From Actinomycetes bacterium (GTDB lineage Bacteria > Actinomycetota > Acidimicrobiia > Acidimicrobiales > RAAP-2), in the NCBI GenBank assembly GCA_021777285.1, contig JAJYDR010000063.1, positions 1 to 13,103 of the forward strand: DNA of 13,103 nucleotides, given 5' to 3'. A model generated the notes under the pieces. That model made no database searches. It was not told the DNA's origin and saw only the letters and a list, made by a program, of their open reading frames with translations. This document shows, one piece after another, positions 1 to 5,814 of this stretch. The translations under genes were made by a program, and so were the position numbers. Within the stretch, counting starts at the first letter, position 1; each line of letters opens with the position of its first letter.

Positions 1-2361
1 GCCCAGGTATACAACGTGGCTGTGTCGTTCACGGCCGATGGTGTGGCGGCACTGTACACCGTGCAGGCGTACTCCACCTCGGGTGGTTTGACGACTAACG
101 GCACGTTGGTTTCCAACGCGACCTGCTCCGTTGCCAATACGTCGAGCCCCTTGACTGGTTCGCAGAGCTGCACCATTAGTGGTCTGGCCGCGAACACGGA
201 GTACTACTTCGTAGTCACGCCCAGTGGCAACAATGACCCGACGCAGCCCTCAACGTCCAACTACGTGACGACGGGCAGCGCGTTGGCGACGCCCACGGCC
301 AAGGTCTCGGGTCCCGATCAGGTGACGGTTTCGTTCTACGCCGATGGCGTTGCGACGCTGTACACGGTGAATGACTACGTCAACGGTACGATTACCAACG
401 GCGTCGGAGCTTCGGGAACGGCGAATACGAACGTCTGCTTCGTGGCGAACAGCACCACCCCGCCGACGGGTCTTCAGACCTGCACGGTGAGCGGACTGAC
501 GGCGGGCACGAAGTACGCGTTTAACGTGTCCCCGAGTGGTAACAGCACGTTGTCCACGACGTCGCTGTACTCGGCGCAGGTCACGGCCACCGATGCGCTG
601 GCGATGCCCACTGTGGCGAATGCCGGTGCGCAGTCGGTCAAGGTGACCTTCACCGCCGACGGTGCCGCACTCGTGTACACAGTTACGGCGTACACGCCGG
701 CGGGCGCAGTGGTTCCCAACGAGACGTGCCTGGTTGCGAACACGACCACGCCGCCGACTGGCACCCAGTCGTGCACTGTGACCGGTCTCGCGAACAACAC
801 GGCGTACCGCTTCGGTGTCGCGGCAACGACGTACCCGTCGAACTACAGCGGAACCACCTCAGGGGCATCGCCCCTCTCAGTTGGCATCACCACGGTGTCG
901 CCGATTGTGATCACGGGTGTGGCCGGAGCGGGAAGCGGCGCTGTCACAGTGACGTTCACGCCTGACGGGGTTGCGACCACCTACCTGGTTAACTCCTACA
1001 TCGGCACCTCAACGACGCCGGCTGCTCAGACTTGCACTGTGGTCAGCACGACGGCGATCCCGGCGACGCCCAACAAGAGCTGCACGGTTACGGGCCTGTC
1101 CAATGGCACGGCCTACACCTTCACCGTGACGCCTTCGGGCAACGGCACGACGTCGGTGATGTCGGCCGCGTCGAGCAAGGTGACCCCGGGTACTGGTCTG
1201 GCGACGCCGACGGCTGTTGCGTCGGGTAGTGGCCAGGCGACGGTCAGCTTCGCGACTGACGGTGTGGCGAGTGTCTACACGGTCAACGCGTTCCTGAACG
1301 GCACCGGTAACTCGGTTGGCAGTTGTGTGGTGGCCAACACGGCAACACCGCCGACTGGTACGCAGAGCTGCACGGTAACGGGTCTCACCAATGGTGATTC
1401 CTACACCTTCTCGGTGACACCTTCTGGTAACAACACGACGACCGCCACGTCGGCGCCGTCGGCTGCTATCAAGGTGACCAATGCGCTGGCTACCCCGACG
1501 GTGAAGAATGCCGGTAGCGGGGCCATCCTGGTGAGTTTCGTGGCCGACGGCGTCGCGTCAACCTACACGGTGAACGCGTACCTGAACGGCACCGGTAACT
1601 CGGTTGCCAGTTGTGTAGTGGCCAACACGACGAAGGCGCCCACGGGTGCTCAGTCGTGCACGGTCAGTGGTCTGTCCAACGGAGCGACCTACACCTTCAC
1701 GGTGACGCCCACGGGCAACGCCACGAACTCAGGCGTGTCGCTCGCGTCCTCCTCAATCATGGTCGGAACCACCTTCTTGGCGACGCCGACTGTGACCTGG
1801 GGCGGAAGTGGGGCGGCTGCTGTCTCCTTCACGGCTGACGGCGTCGCTTCGACGTACGTGGTAACGGCTTCGACGACGTCGACGGCTACTGGTATCGTCA
1901 CGACTGGTTCGTGCACGGTTGCCAACAGCACGACGGCGCCGACGGGCACGCAGACCTGCACCGTTACGGGCCTTTCGAACGGTACGGCGTACACGTTCGT
2001 TGTGACGCCTAGCGGCAATGGCACGTCGTCCTTGCCCTCAGCTCCGTCTGCTTCATTCACGGTGACCGCTGCGGTCGCGCCTTCGGCAGTGACTGCGGTC
2101 ACCACGACGACGACGGCCAACTCGATCACGGTGAACTGGACTGCTCCCACCAACACGGGCAACAGCGCCCTCACGGGTTACGTGGTGACGGCTACGGCCG
2201 GTAACACGACGACTTCGTGTGGCACGGTTGCTGGTACGGCGACGAGCTGCACCATCTCGGGCCTGTCGGCATCGACGGTCTACGTGGTCAGTGTGTCTGC
2301 GGTGAACGCGGCCGGCACCTCGGCGGCGGCAACGGCGTCGGCGACGACGGCGGCCGCTCCT
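1..2361 (+). repeat. Array of ~290-315 bp FN3-type protein repeats
   Basis: Eight tandem units are encoded, starting near bases 1 (partial), 289, 604, 904, 1204, 1492, 1783 and 2080. The first seven share 'DGVA', paired cysteines and 'PSGN' signatures. The eighth is a divergent, more typical FN3 module that keeps a cysteine pair at shorter spacing (10 residues rather than 15-16). Unit lengths vary by insertions in the segment before the first cysteine, so duplication was followed by divergence. Confidence 0.85.
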
Positions 2362-2628
2362 GTGGCGAAGAACCCGTTCACGTCGGGTGTACACGGTGTT
2401 GCGTACGTGGGCCGTACCGTGACGTTGACCATCTCTGGTGGCAACTTCTACGGTCAGCCGACGATCACGAGCAACAACCCGGGTACGCGCGTTGGTGTGA
2501 AGAGCGACACTGGCACGGCGCTGACGCTTGTCGTCACAACGTCCGCCAGCGCCCACACGGGCTGGCACACCTTCACGATCACGTTCGCGAACGGCAAGGT
2601 TGCCCGCGCGAACTACGACGTGAAGTAG
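1..2628 (+). CDS. Fibronectin type III-like repeat surface protein, 5'-truncated by window edge
   Basis: The frame is open from base 1 to a TAG at 2626-2628, and residues before the first GTG (base 16) still fit the repeat, so the true start lies outside the window. Numbering from that GTG, seven degenerate units begin near residues 1 (partial), 92, 197, 297, 397, 493 and 590. Each has a 'VSFTADGVA..YTV' strand, a 'C.VAN....G.QSC' segment and a 'TVTGLSNGTAYTFTVTPSGN' core typical of FN3 strands. A more canonical FN3 module (about 689-780) and an Ig-like C-terminal domain (about 783-870, 'GWHTFTITFANGK') follow. Every unit has two cysteines, usually 15 residues apart, which suggests a disulfide and therefore export. 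The composition is rich in Thr, Ser, Val and Ala. There is no LPXTG motif or C-terminal membrane helix, so the anchoring mode is unknown. Likely role: secreted or cell-surface adhesion or matrix protein (inference). Confidence 0.85.
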   Translation, partial: AQVYNVAVSFTADGVAALYTVQAYSTSGGLTTNGTLVSNATCSVANTSSPLTGSQSCTISGLAANTEYYFVVTPSGNNDPTQPSTSNYVTTGSALATPTAKVSGPDQVTVSFYADGVATLYTVNDYVNGTITNGVGASGTANTNVCFVANSTTPPTGLQTCTVSGLTAGTKYAFNVSPSGNSTLSTTSLYSAQVTATDALAMPTVANAGAQSVKVTFTADGAALVYTVTAYTPAGAVVPNETCLVANTTTPPTGTQSCTVTGLANNTAYRFGVAATTYPSNYSGTTSGASPLSVGITTVSPIVITGVAGAGSGAVTVTFTPDGVATTYLVNSYIGTSTTPAAQTCTVVSTTAIPATPNKSCTVTGLSNGTAYTFTVTPSGNGTTSVMSAASSKVTPGTGLATPTAVASGSGQATVSFATDGVASVYTVNAFLNGTGNSVGSCVVANTATPPTGTQSCTVTGLTNGDSYTFSVTPSGNNTTTATSAPSAAIKVTNALATPTVKNAGSGAILVSFVADGVASTYTVNAYLNGTGNSVASCVVANTTKAPTGAQSCTVSGLSNGATYTFTVTPTGNATNSGVSLASSSIMVGTTFLATPTVTWGGSGAAAVSFTADGVASTYVVTASTTSTATGIVTTGSCTVANSTTAPTGTQTCTVTGLSNGTAYTFVVTPSGNGTSSLPSAPSASFTVTAAVAPSAVTAVTTTTTANSITVNWTAPTNTGNSALTGYVVTATAGNTTTSCGTVAGTATSCTISGLSASTVYVVSVSAVNAAGTSAAATASATTAAAPVAKNPFTSGVHGVAYVGRTVTLTISGGNFYGQPTITSNNPGTRVGVKSDTGTALTLVVTTSASAHTGWHTFTITFANGKVARANYDVK
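1285..1629 (+). repeat. Near-identical 57-bp segments 288 bp apart inside the repeat gene
   Basis: Bases 1285-1341 and 1573-1629 differ at only 3 of 57 positions by my reading, including silent sites. Other units are much more diverged at the DNA level. The offset is exactly 288 bp (96 codons), the length of one repeat. This points to a recent duplication or gene conversion between units 5 and 6. Confidence 0.8.
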
Positions 2629-2654
2629 TCTCCGTAGTTTGTAATTTGTAGTTC

Positions 2655-2694
2655 AACAGCGAAGCCCCCCTCTTCGGAGGGGGGCTTCGCTGTT
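2655..2694 (+). terminator. Perfect 18-bp hairpin with TTCG loop after the repeat gene
   Basis: The 5' arm AACAGCGAAGCCCCCCTC (2655-2672) and 3' arm (2677-2694) are exact reverse complements around a TTCG tetraloop (2673-2676), starting 26 bp after the TAG stop. The stem is very GC-rich. No clear T-tract follows on the + strand, as is common for actinobacterial terminators. On the minus strand the hairpin also lies downstream of the amidotransferase-like gene that ends at 2818, so it could serve both convergent genes. Confidence 0.85.
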
Positions 2695-2817
2695 GGTGCG
2701 TACGAGACCGGTGATGGGTCACGGGGCTTCCGTGGGTCGCGGTCGCGGTGGCTCGGGTGTCGCCGGGGTGAGGTGCGCCGGGGCGGGCTTTCGCCGACGT
2801 GTCAGCGTATGCGCCGC

Positions 2818-3924
2818 TCAGGTCGCAGCGGTCCAGGTGGAGCCGGAGGGCGCGTCGTGGACGATGACCCCACTCGCGAGCAGGAGATCGCGCAGCTGGT
2901 CGGCGAGCTCGTAGTTACCCTGGGTCCGTGCGTCATCGCGCGCGTGCAGTACGCCGCCGACCAAGGCGTCGACGTCAATCGTCGTTCGAGAACCCTGCGT
3001 CGCCAGGGTGACGAGGCGGGCGATCGCCTCGAGGGCGAGCGATCCATCGCTCGCCGCCTGTCTTCCGAGTTCGAACGCGTCAGTCGAGAGCACTGCCGGG
3101 AGGTCCGTTTCGCTAGGGGTGGTGGTTCGTGAGACGGGCCGGCGGGGACGGAGCTCGCCCAACTCGGTGCGCGAGCCGTTTTCGAGTACGCGCGTGGCAC
3201 CGTGGTGGCGCCAGTAGCCGTGGGACTTGCCGAGTACCTCGACGGTGTCAGTGGCGAGGTCGATGACGAGTGCCGTGTGTTCGTCGACGCCGAGGGTCGC
3301 CACCTCGTCGGGGAGGTCGCGCTCCATCAGTTGAAGACGACGCTCCCCGAGGTAGCACCGACTGGTGTCGTAGTTCGCGCCCTCGGCGTTGTCGAAGTGG
3401 GGAATCGCCACACAGGCGAGTCCCACCCGACCGAGCAGGTTGAGGCCGGGCAACCAGTACGGCGTCGCGCCGGCCTTGTAGATCTCGTAGATGGGCGCGG
3501 TGAAGGCGCCGAGGGTGAGCACCGCGGCCGACGAGAAGCAGAGGGTGCCGCCGGCCTCGAGCACTGCGGTGAAGTCGTCAATGATCCCGAGTGGTTCCCA
3601 CTGGGCGAGGGCGTAACTGGGGCTACCGGGCCCGGCGAAGACGTAGGTGGCCTCACGTAGCCGTTGCTTGACCATCGTGCGCTCGAGGGGGCTCGATTGC
3701 TCGTAGTTGGTGAAGGCGAGCGGGGTGAGCTCGACGTGGAGCGACTTCTCGAAGTACGTGACGAGCTTGTCGGTCACTTGGGTGACGTTCTCTTGGAAGC
3801 CGTACGTCGTGTCGAGGTTGATCGCGTCGATTCGCTCGAGCCGGTGCAGGAGTGCCCGATGGACCTTGGTCATGCCCGGAGCGTTCTCGCCCGAGCCCAT
3901 GAGTACGAGGGTGCCACGGGTCAT
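2818..3924 (-). CDS. Class-I glutamine amidotransferase-like / peptidase S51-like protein with CysS-type C-terminal domain
   Basis: The protein has 368 residues. The N-terminal ~255 resemble the peptidase S51 / cyanophycinase-like fold. It opens with 'LVLMGSGE' (residues 6-13), has a probable nucleophile elbow 'CFSSAA' (129-134, candidate Ser132), a 'PHFDN' segment (175-179) and 'GVDEHTALVID' (212-222), which matches the 'G-[IV]-DE-x-TA' motif of this superfamily. Canonical S51 members have G-x-S-A-G at the elbow; here both glycines are replaced, so catalysis is uncertain. After a Pro/Arg/Thr-rich linker (about 256-275), residues 315-364 ('ARDDARTQGNYELADQLRD', '..GVIVHDAPSGSTW') closely match the helical C-terminus of cysteinyl-tRNA synthetase. 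I chose the ATG at 3924 because a TACGCT -10-like element ends 6 nt upstream; a GTG at 3945 would add 7 residues. The substrate is unknown. Confidence 0.8.
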   Translation of the reverse strand: MTRGTLVLMGSGENAPGMTKVHRALLHRLERIDAINLDTTYGFQENVTQVTDKLVTYFEKSLHVELTPLAFTNYEQSSPLERTMVKQRLREATYVFAGPGSPSYALAQWEPLGIIDDFTAVLEAGGTLCFSSAAVLTLGAFTAPIYEIYKAGATPYWLPGLNLLGRVGLACVAIPHFDNAEGANYDTSRCYLGERRLQLMERDLPDEVATLGVDEHTALVIDLATDTVEVLGKSHGYWRHHGATRVLENGSRTELGELRPRRPVSRTTTPSETDLPAVLSTDAFELGRQAASDGSLALEAIARLVTLATQGSRTTIDVDALVGGVLHARDDARTQGNYELADQLRDLLLASGVIVHDAPSGSTWTAAT

Positions 3925-3930
3925 TCGCTC

Positions 3931-3936
3931 AGCGTA
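3931..3936 (-). promoter_or_regulatory. -10-like TACGCT, leaderless start of the amidotransferase-like gene
   Basis: On the minus strand TACGCT (TANNNT class) is followed by exactly 6 nt and then the ATG at 3924, so transcription would start at or next to the A of ATG. No convincing -35 element is visible. The hexamer overlaps the left arm of the inverted repeat at 3932-3959. Confidence 0.5.
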
Positions 3937-3959
3937 CCGGCCCACCGGGGCCGGTACGC
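3932..3959. promoter_or_regulatory. Perfect 12-bp inverted repeat, candidate operator
   Basis: GCGTACCGGCCC (3932-3943) and its exact reverse complement (3948-3959) surround the 4-nt spacer ACCG. The element lies between two divergent genes and overlaps the predicted -10 of the leftward gene. A terminator role is unlikely, because it precedes both genes. A repressor or activator binding site is the likeliest reading. Confidence 0.55.
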
Positions 3960-3998
3960 GATCGCAGAATTGGCCGCATCGTGGGCGAGCCCGTCGTT

Positions 3999-4004
3999 TA
4001 CGCT
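3999..4004 (+). promoter_or_regulatory. -10-like TACGCT, leaderless start of the membrane protein gene
   Basis: TACGCT is followed by 6 nt (TTCAGG) and the ATG at 4011. This is the same hexamer and spacing as the divergent gene on the other side of the inverted repeat. No good -35 is seen at 16-18 bp. Confidence 0.5.
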
Positions 4005-4010
4005 TTCAGG

Positions 4011-4457
4011 ATGAACACCGTCGTCGTGCAGTTTCGCCAGCGAGCCCGCGGTGGCGCGTCGGCGCCGATGTTCCTCTGGTCGATCGTGATGGCGGTCGTG
4101 CTCGTCAGTTACGAGGTGACCCGCCACGGCCGCGGCGGGGTCGTCGCGGTGGGCGTGCTCGCGACCGCGATCTTCGGGGCCGTGCTCGGCTGGCGTCGTC
4201 GCACGGGACTGGTGGTGGTCGCGCCGTTCTTCAGTTGGCTCGTCGCGTGGTTCCCGCTGCTGATCGGCTCGATGGTGCGCCACGGGTTCTTCGCGGGGCT
4301 CGTCATCGGGTTCGTGACGGTCACCCTCGGGTGGTTCGTCATCGGCGGGCTCGAGCTACTCGAGCTCGCCCTCGTCGCTTCGCTCGTCGGGCGCCTGCGC
4401 GGTGGTTCGGACCCCGAGGTCACCATCTTTGGACCCGGTGAGGGGCCGACGCCCTAG
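4011..4457 (+). CDS. Small integral membrane protein of unknown function
   Basis: The protein has 148 residues and I do not recognise a family. It has a short basic N-terminus ('VVVQFRQRARGG', about 4-15) and three or four hydrophobic segments: about 19-35, 44-60, 66-86 and a long stretch 92-127 that could be one or two helices. Basic clusters fall between them ('WRRR' 61-64, 'GRLR' 127-130), and the C-terminus is short and polar ('GPGEGPTP'). The ATG at 4011 is preferred over an in-frame GTG at 3981 because a -10-like hexamer sits 6 nt upstream. The gene is divergent from the amidotransferase-like gene, and its stop codon shares CTAG with the convergent SRPBCC gene. Monocistronic expression is likely. 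Confidence 0.7.
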   Translation: MNTVVVQFRQRARGGASAPMFLWSIVMAVVLVSYEVTRHGRGGVVAVGVLATAIFGAVLGWRRRTGLVVVAPFFSWLVAWFPLLIGSMVRHGFFAGLVIGFVTVTLGWFVIGGLELLELALVASLVGRLRGGSDPEVTIFGPGEGPTP

Positions 4458-4882
4458 ATCAGCTCGCCGAGGCGCGCGAGGTTCGCTCGCCAGATCGTGC
4501 GCAGCACCGGGGCGGCGACGGCCGCGCCGAGGGGCCCGGCCAACCACCAGGGGAAGTGCAGCGTCTCCTCCCAGGTGACTTCGGTGCCCGCGGGGTCGGG
4601 GGCGAGGGTGAACTGACCGGTTCCGCGAACGAGGCCGCGGTGCTCGACGCCCATCACCCGGTTGGGGACCCAGCGGGTGATGGTCATTCGGTCGCTCGTC
4701 GCCAGCGGTCCGACTTTGGTGCGTACGACGAACGCGGTGCCCACGCCCTCGCGCTGGTCGGTCTCGAACGTGAGCGACCGGGCATCGGCCATCCACGTCA
4801 CGTGCCGCTCGATGACACGGAGTTCGTTCCAGACGATTGCGGGTACCTCGGGGTAGTGCGCGTGGACCCGGATTGTCGTCAC
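4454..4882 (-). CDS. SRPBCC (START-like / polyketide cyclase) family protein
   Basis: The protein has 142 residues, usual for a single SRPBCC (Bet v1-like) domain. The pattern fits: an N-terminal strand ('TTIRVHAHYPEVP'), a helix 'AIVWNELRVIERHVTWMADARS', a strand and loop run through 'GVGTAFVVRTKVGPL' and 'DRMTITRWVPNRVMGVEHRG', 'FTLAPDPAGTEVTWEETL', and a long C-terminal helix (about 118-142). Such domains enclose a hydrophobic ligand cavity; the ligand here is unknown. The start is GTG at 4882, overlapping the TGA of the upstream oxidoreductase gene as GTGA, which implies translational coupling. The pair may act on the same small molecule, which is inference from coupling only. The stop TAG overlaps that of the convergent membrane protein gene. 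Confidence 0.85.
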   Translation of the reverse strand: MTTIRVHAHYPEVPAIVWNELRVIERHVTWMADARSLTFETDQREGVGTAFVVRTKVGPLATSDRMTITRWVPNRVMGVEHRGLVRGTGQFTLAPDPAGTEVTWEETLHFPWWLAGPLGAAVAAPVLRTIWRANLARLGELI

Positions 4883-5763
4883 GCGAGCGCGCGCCAGTCG
4901 GCGAGCGGTGGTTGGGCGACGTTGGCCCCGAGCACCTGGAGACAGACGTGGTCGGCGCCGAGGGCGAGGTGTTCCTCGACGCGCTCGCGGATCGCGTCGA
5001 GGTCACCGTGCACGACCATGGCGTCACAGAGCCGCTCGGACCCGCCGCGCACGAAGTCCTCGTCGGAAAAGCCCAGGCGTTTCCAGTTATTGCGGTAGTT
5101 CTCGAGTCCCGTGTAGAAGTCGAGGTGGGTGTGGGCACGCTCGAGGAACTCCTCGCGGCTGGCGCCGAGCACGACGGCCTGCTCGACGGCGAGGAAGGCC
5201 TGGCCGAGGTGGTCGCGGGCCGACGCGGTGTGCTCGGGGGTCACGAGGTAGGTGTGCGCCCCGTCGGCGTGGCTCGCGGCGAGTTCGAGCATCTTGGGTC
5301 CGAGCGCGGCGATCACCCGCGGGGTGCGTTCCTCGGCGTCCGCGGCGTGCATCGGGGCCGCGTCCATCGCCTCTAAGTACGCGCGCATTGCGGAAAGTGG
5401 GCTCTCGTAGTGGTGCCCGCGCAGGCGCTCGACGAGGGGTCGGTGACTGACGCCGAGTCCGAGCACGAAGCGCTCGTTGCTTTGGGCGCTGAGGGTGCGT
5501 CCCCCGTTCACCGACGCGACGGCGTCGCGCGCCCAGATCGAGGCGATGCCCGTGGCGATCGTGATCCTCGTGCTCGCGTGCAGCGCGAGGCTCGCGTTCA
5601 CGAGCGCCTCGCGCCCCCAGGACTCGGGCAGCCACAGGGCAGAGAAGCCCAGTCCGTCGAGCTCGGCGACGATCGCGCGCACCGACTCGACCGGTTGGGC
5701 GTCCAGGGTCATCGTCCACAGTCCAGTGGTGCCGCGCAGTGCGTCGAGGGTGGGGGTCGTCAT
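4879..5763 (-). CDS. Probable F420-dependent LLM-class oxidoreductase (TIGR03620-like)
   Basis: The protein has 294 residues. It has the luciferase-like monooxygenase (bacterial luciferase TIM barrel) pattern: an N-terminal 'GTTGLWTMTLD' (11-21), 'LDGLGFSALWLPE' (35-47), 'ITIATGIASIWARD' (67-80), 'RFVLGLGVSH' (98-107), 'RVIAALGPKMLELAASHADGAHTYLVTPEH' across 149-178, and 'GADHVCLQVLG' (269-279). These match the TIGR03620 group as I remember it, whose members are predicted to use deazaflavin F420 and are typical of Actinomycetota. The cofactor and substrate are inferred, not shown. The ATG at 5763 lies 6 nt downstream of a TACGAT -10-like element. The gene is transcribed first in a two-gene unit with the SRPBCC gene (4-nt GTGA overlap). 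Confidence 0.88.
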   Translation of the reverse strand: MTTPTLDALRGTTGLWTMTLDAQPVESVRAIVAELDGLGFSALWLPESWGREALVNASLALHASTRITIATGIASIWARDAVASVNGGRTLSAQSNERFVLGLGVSHRPLVERLRGHHYESPLSAMRAYLEAMDAAPMHAADAEERTPRVIAALGPKMLELAASHADGAHTYLVTPEHTASARDHLGQAFLAVEQAVVLGASREEFLERAHTHLDFYTGLENYRNNWKRLGFSDEDFVRGGSERLCDAMVVHGDLDAIRERVEEHLALGADHVCLQVLGANVAQPPLADWRALA

Positions 5764-5769
5764 AGGCCC

Positions 5770-5799
5770 ATCGTACGGTTTGCCAGTGGGGCGCGTCCA
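5770..5799 (-). promoter_or_regulatory. Promoter of the oxidoreductase-SRPBCC unit
   Basis: On the minus strand a TGGACG -35-like hexamer (plus positions 5794-5799), an 18-bp spacer and TACGAT (5770-5775) are followed by 6 nt and the ATG at 5763. The geometry implies a leaderless transcript. It overlaps the divergent hydrolase promoter by about 20 bp. Confidence 0.6.
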
Positions 5800-5809
5800 C
5801 GGTCACAAT
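5780..5809 (+). promoter_or_regulatory. Promoter of the hydrolase-DUF3293 gene
   Basis: A TTGCCA -35-like hexamer (5780-5785), an 18-bp spacer and CACAAT (5804-5809) are followed by 5 nt and the ATG at 5815. The -10 lacks the first T of the consensus. It is interleaved with the divergent promoter of the oxidoreductase gene. Confidence 0.5.
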
Positions 5810-5814
5810 GGGTG

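Noticed and set aside
1689..2568. Long open frames on the minus strand opposite the FN3 repeats
   Set aside because: They mirror the plus-strand repeats codon for codon, are biased and repetitive, and have no recognisable domain; the plus frame has clear FN3 signatures.
2693..2914. Short plus-strand frame after the terminator
   Set aside because: It overlaps the 3' end of the well-supported minus-strand gene, is Arg/Gly-rich with no family resemblance, and has no ribosome binding site.
3925..3945. GTG at 3945 as start of the amidotransferase-like gene
   Set aside because: It would place the start inside the inverted repeat and upstream of the -10-like hexamer, and would add 7 residues before the first beta strand, which begins right after the ATG at 3924.
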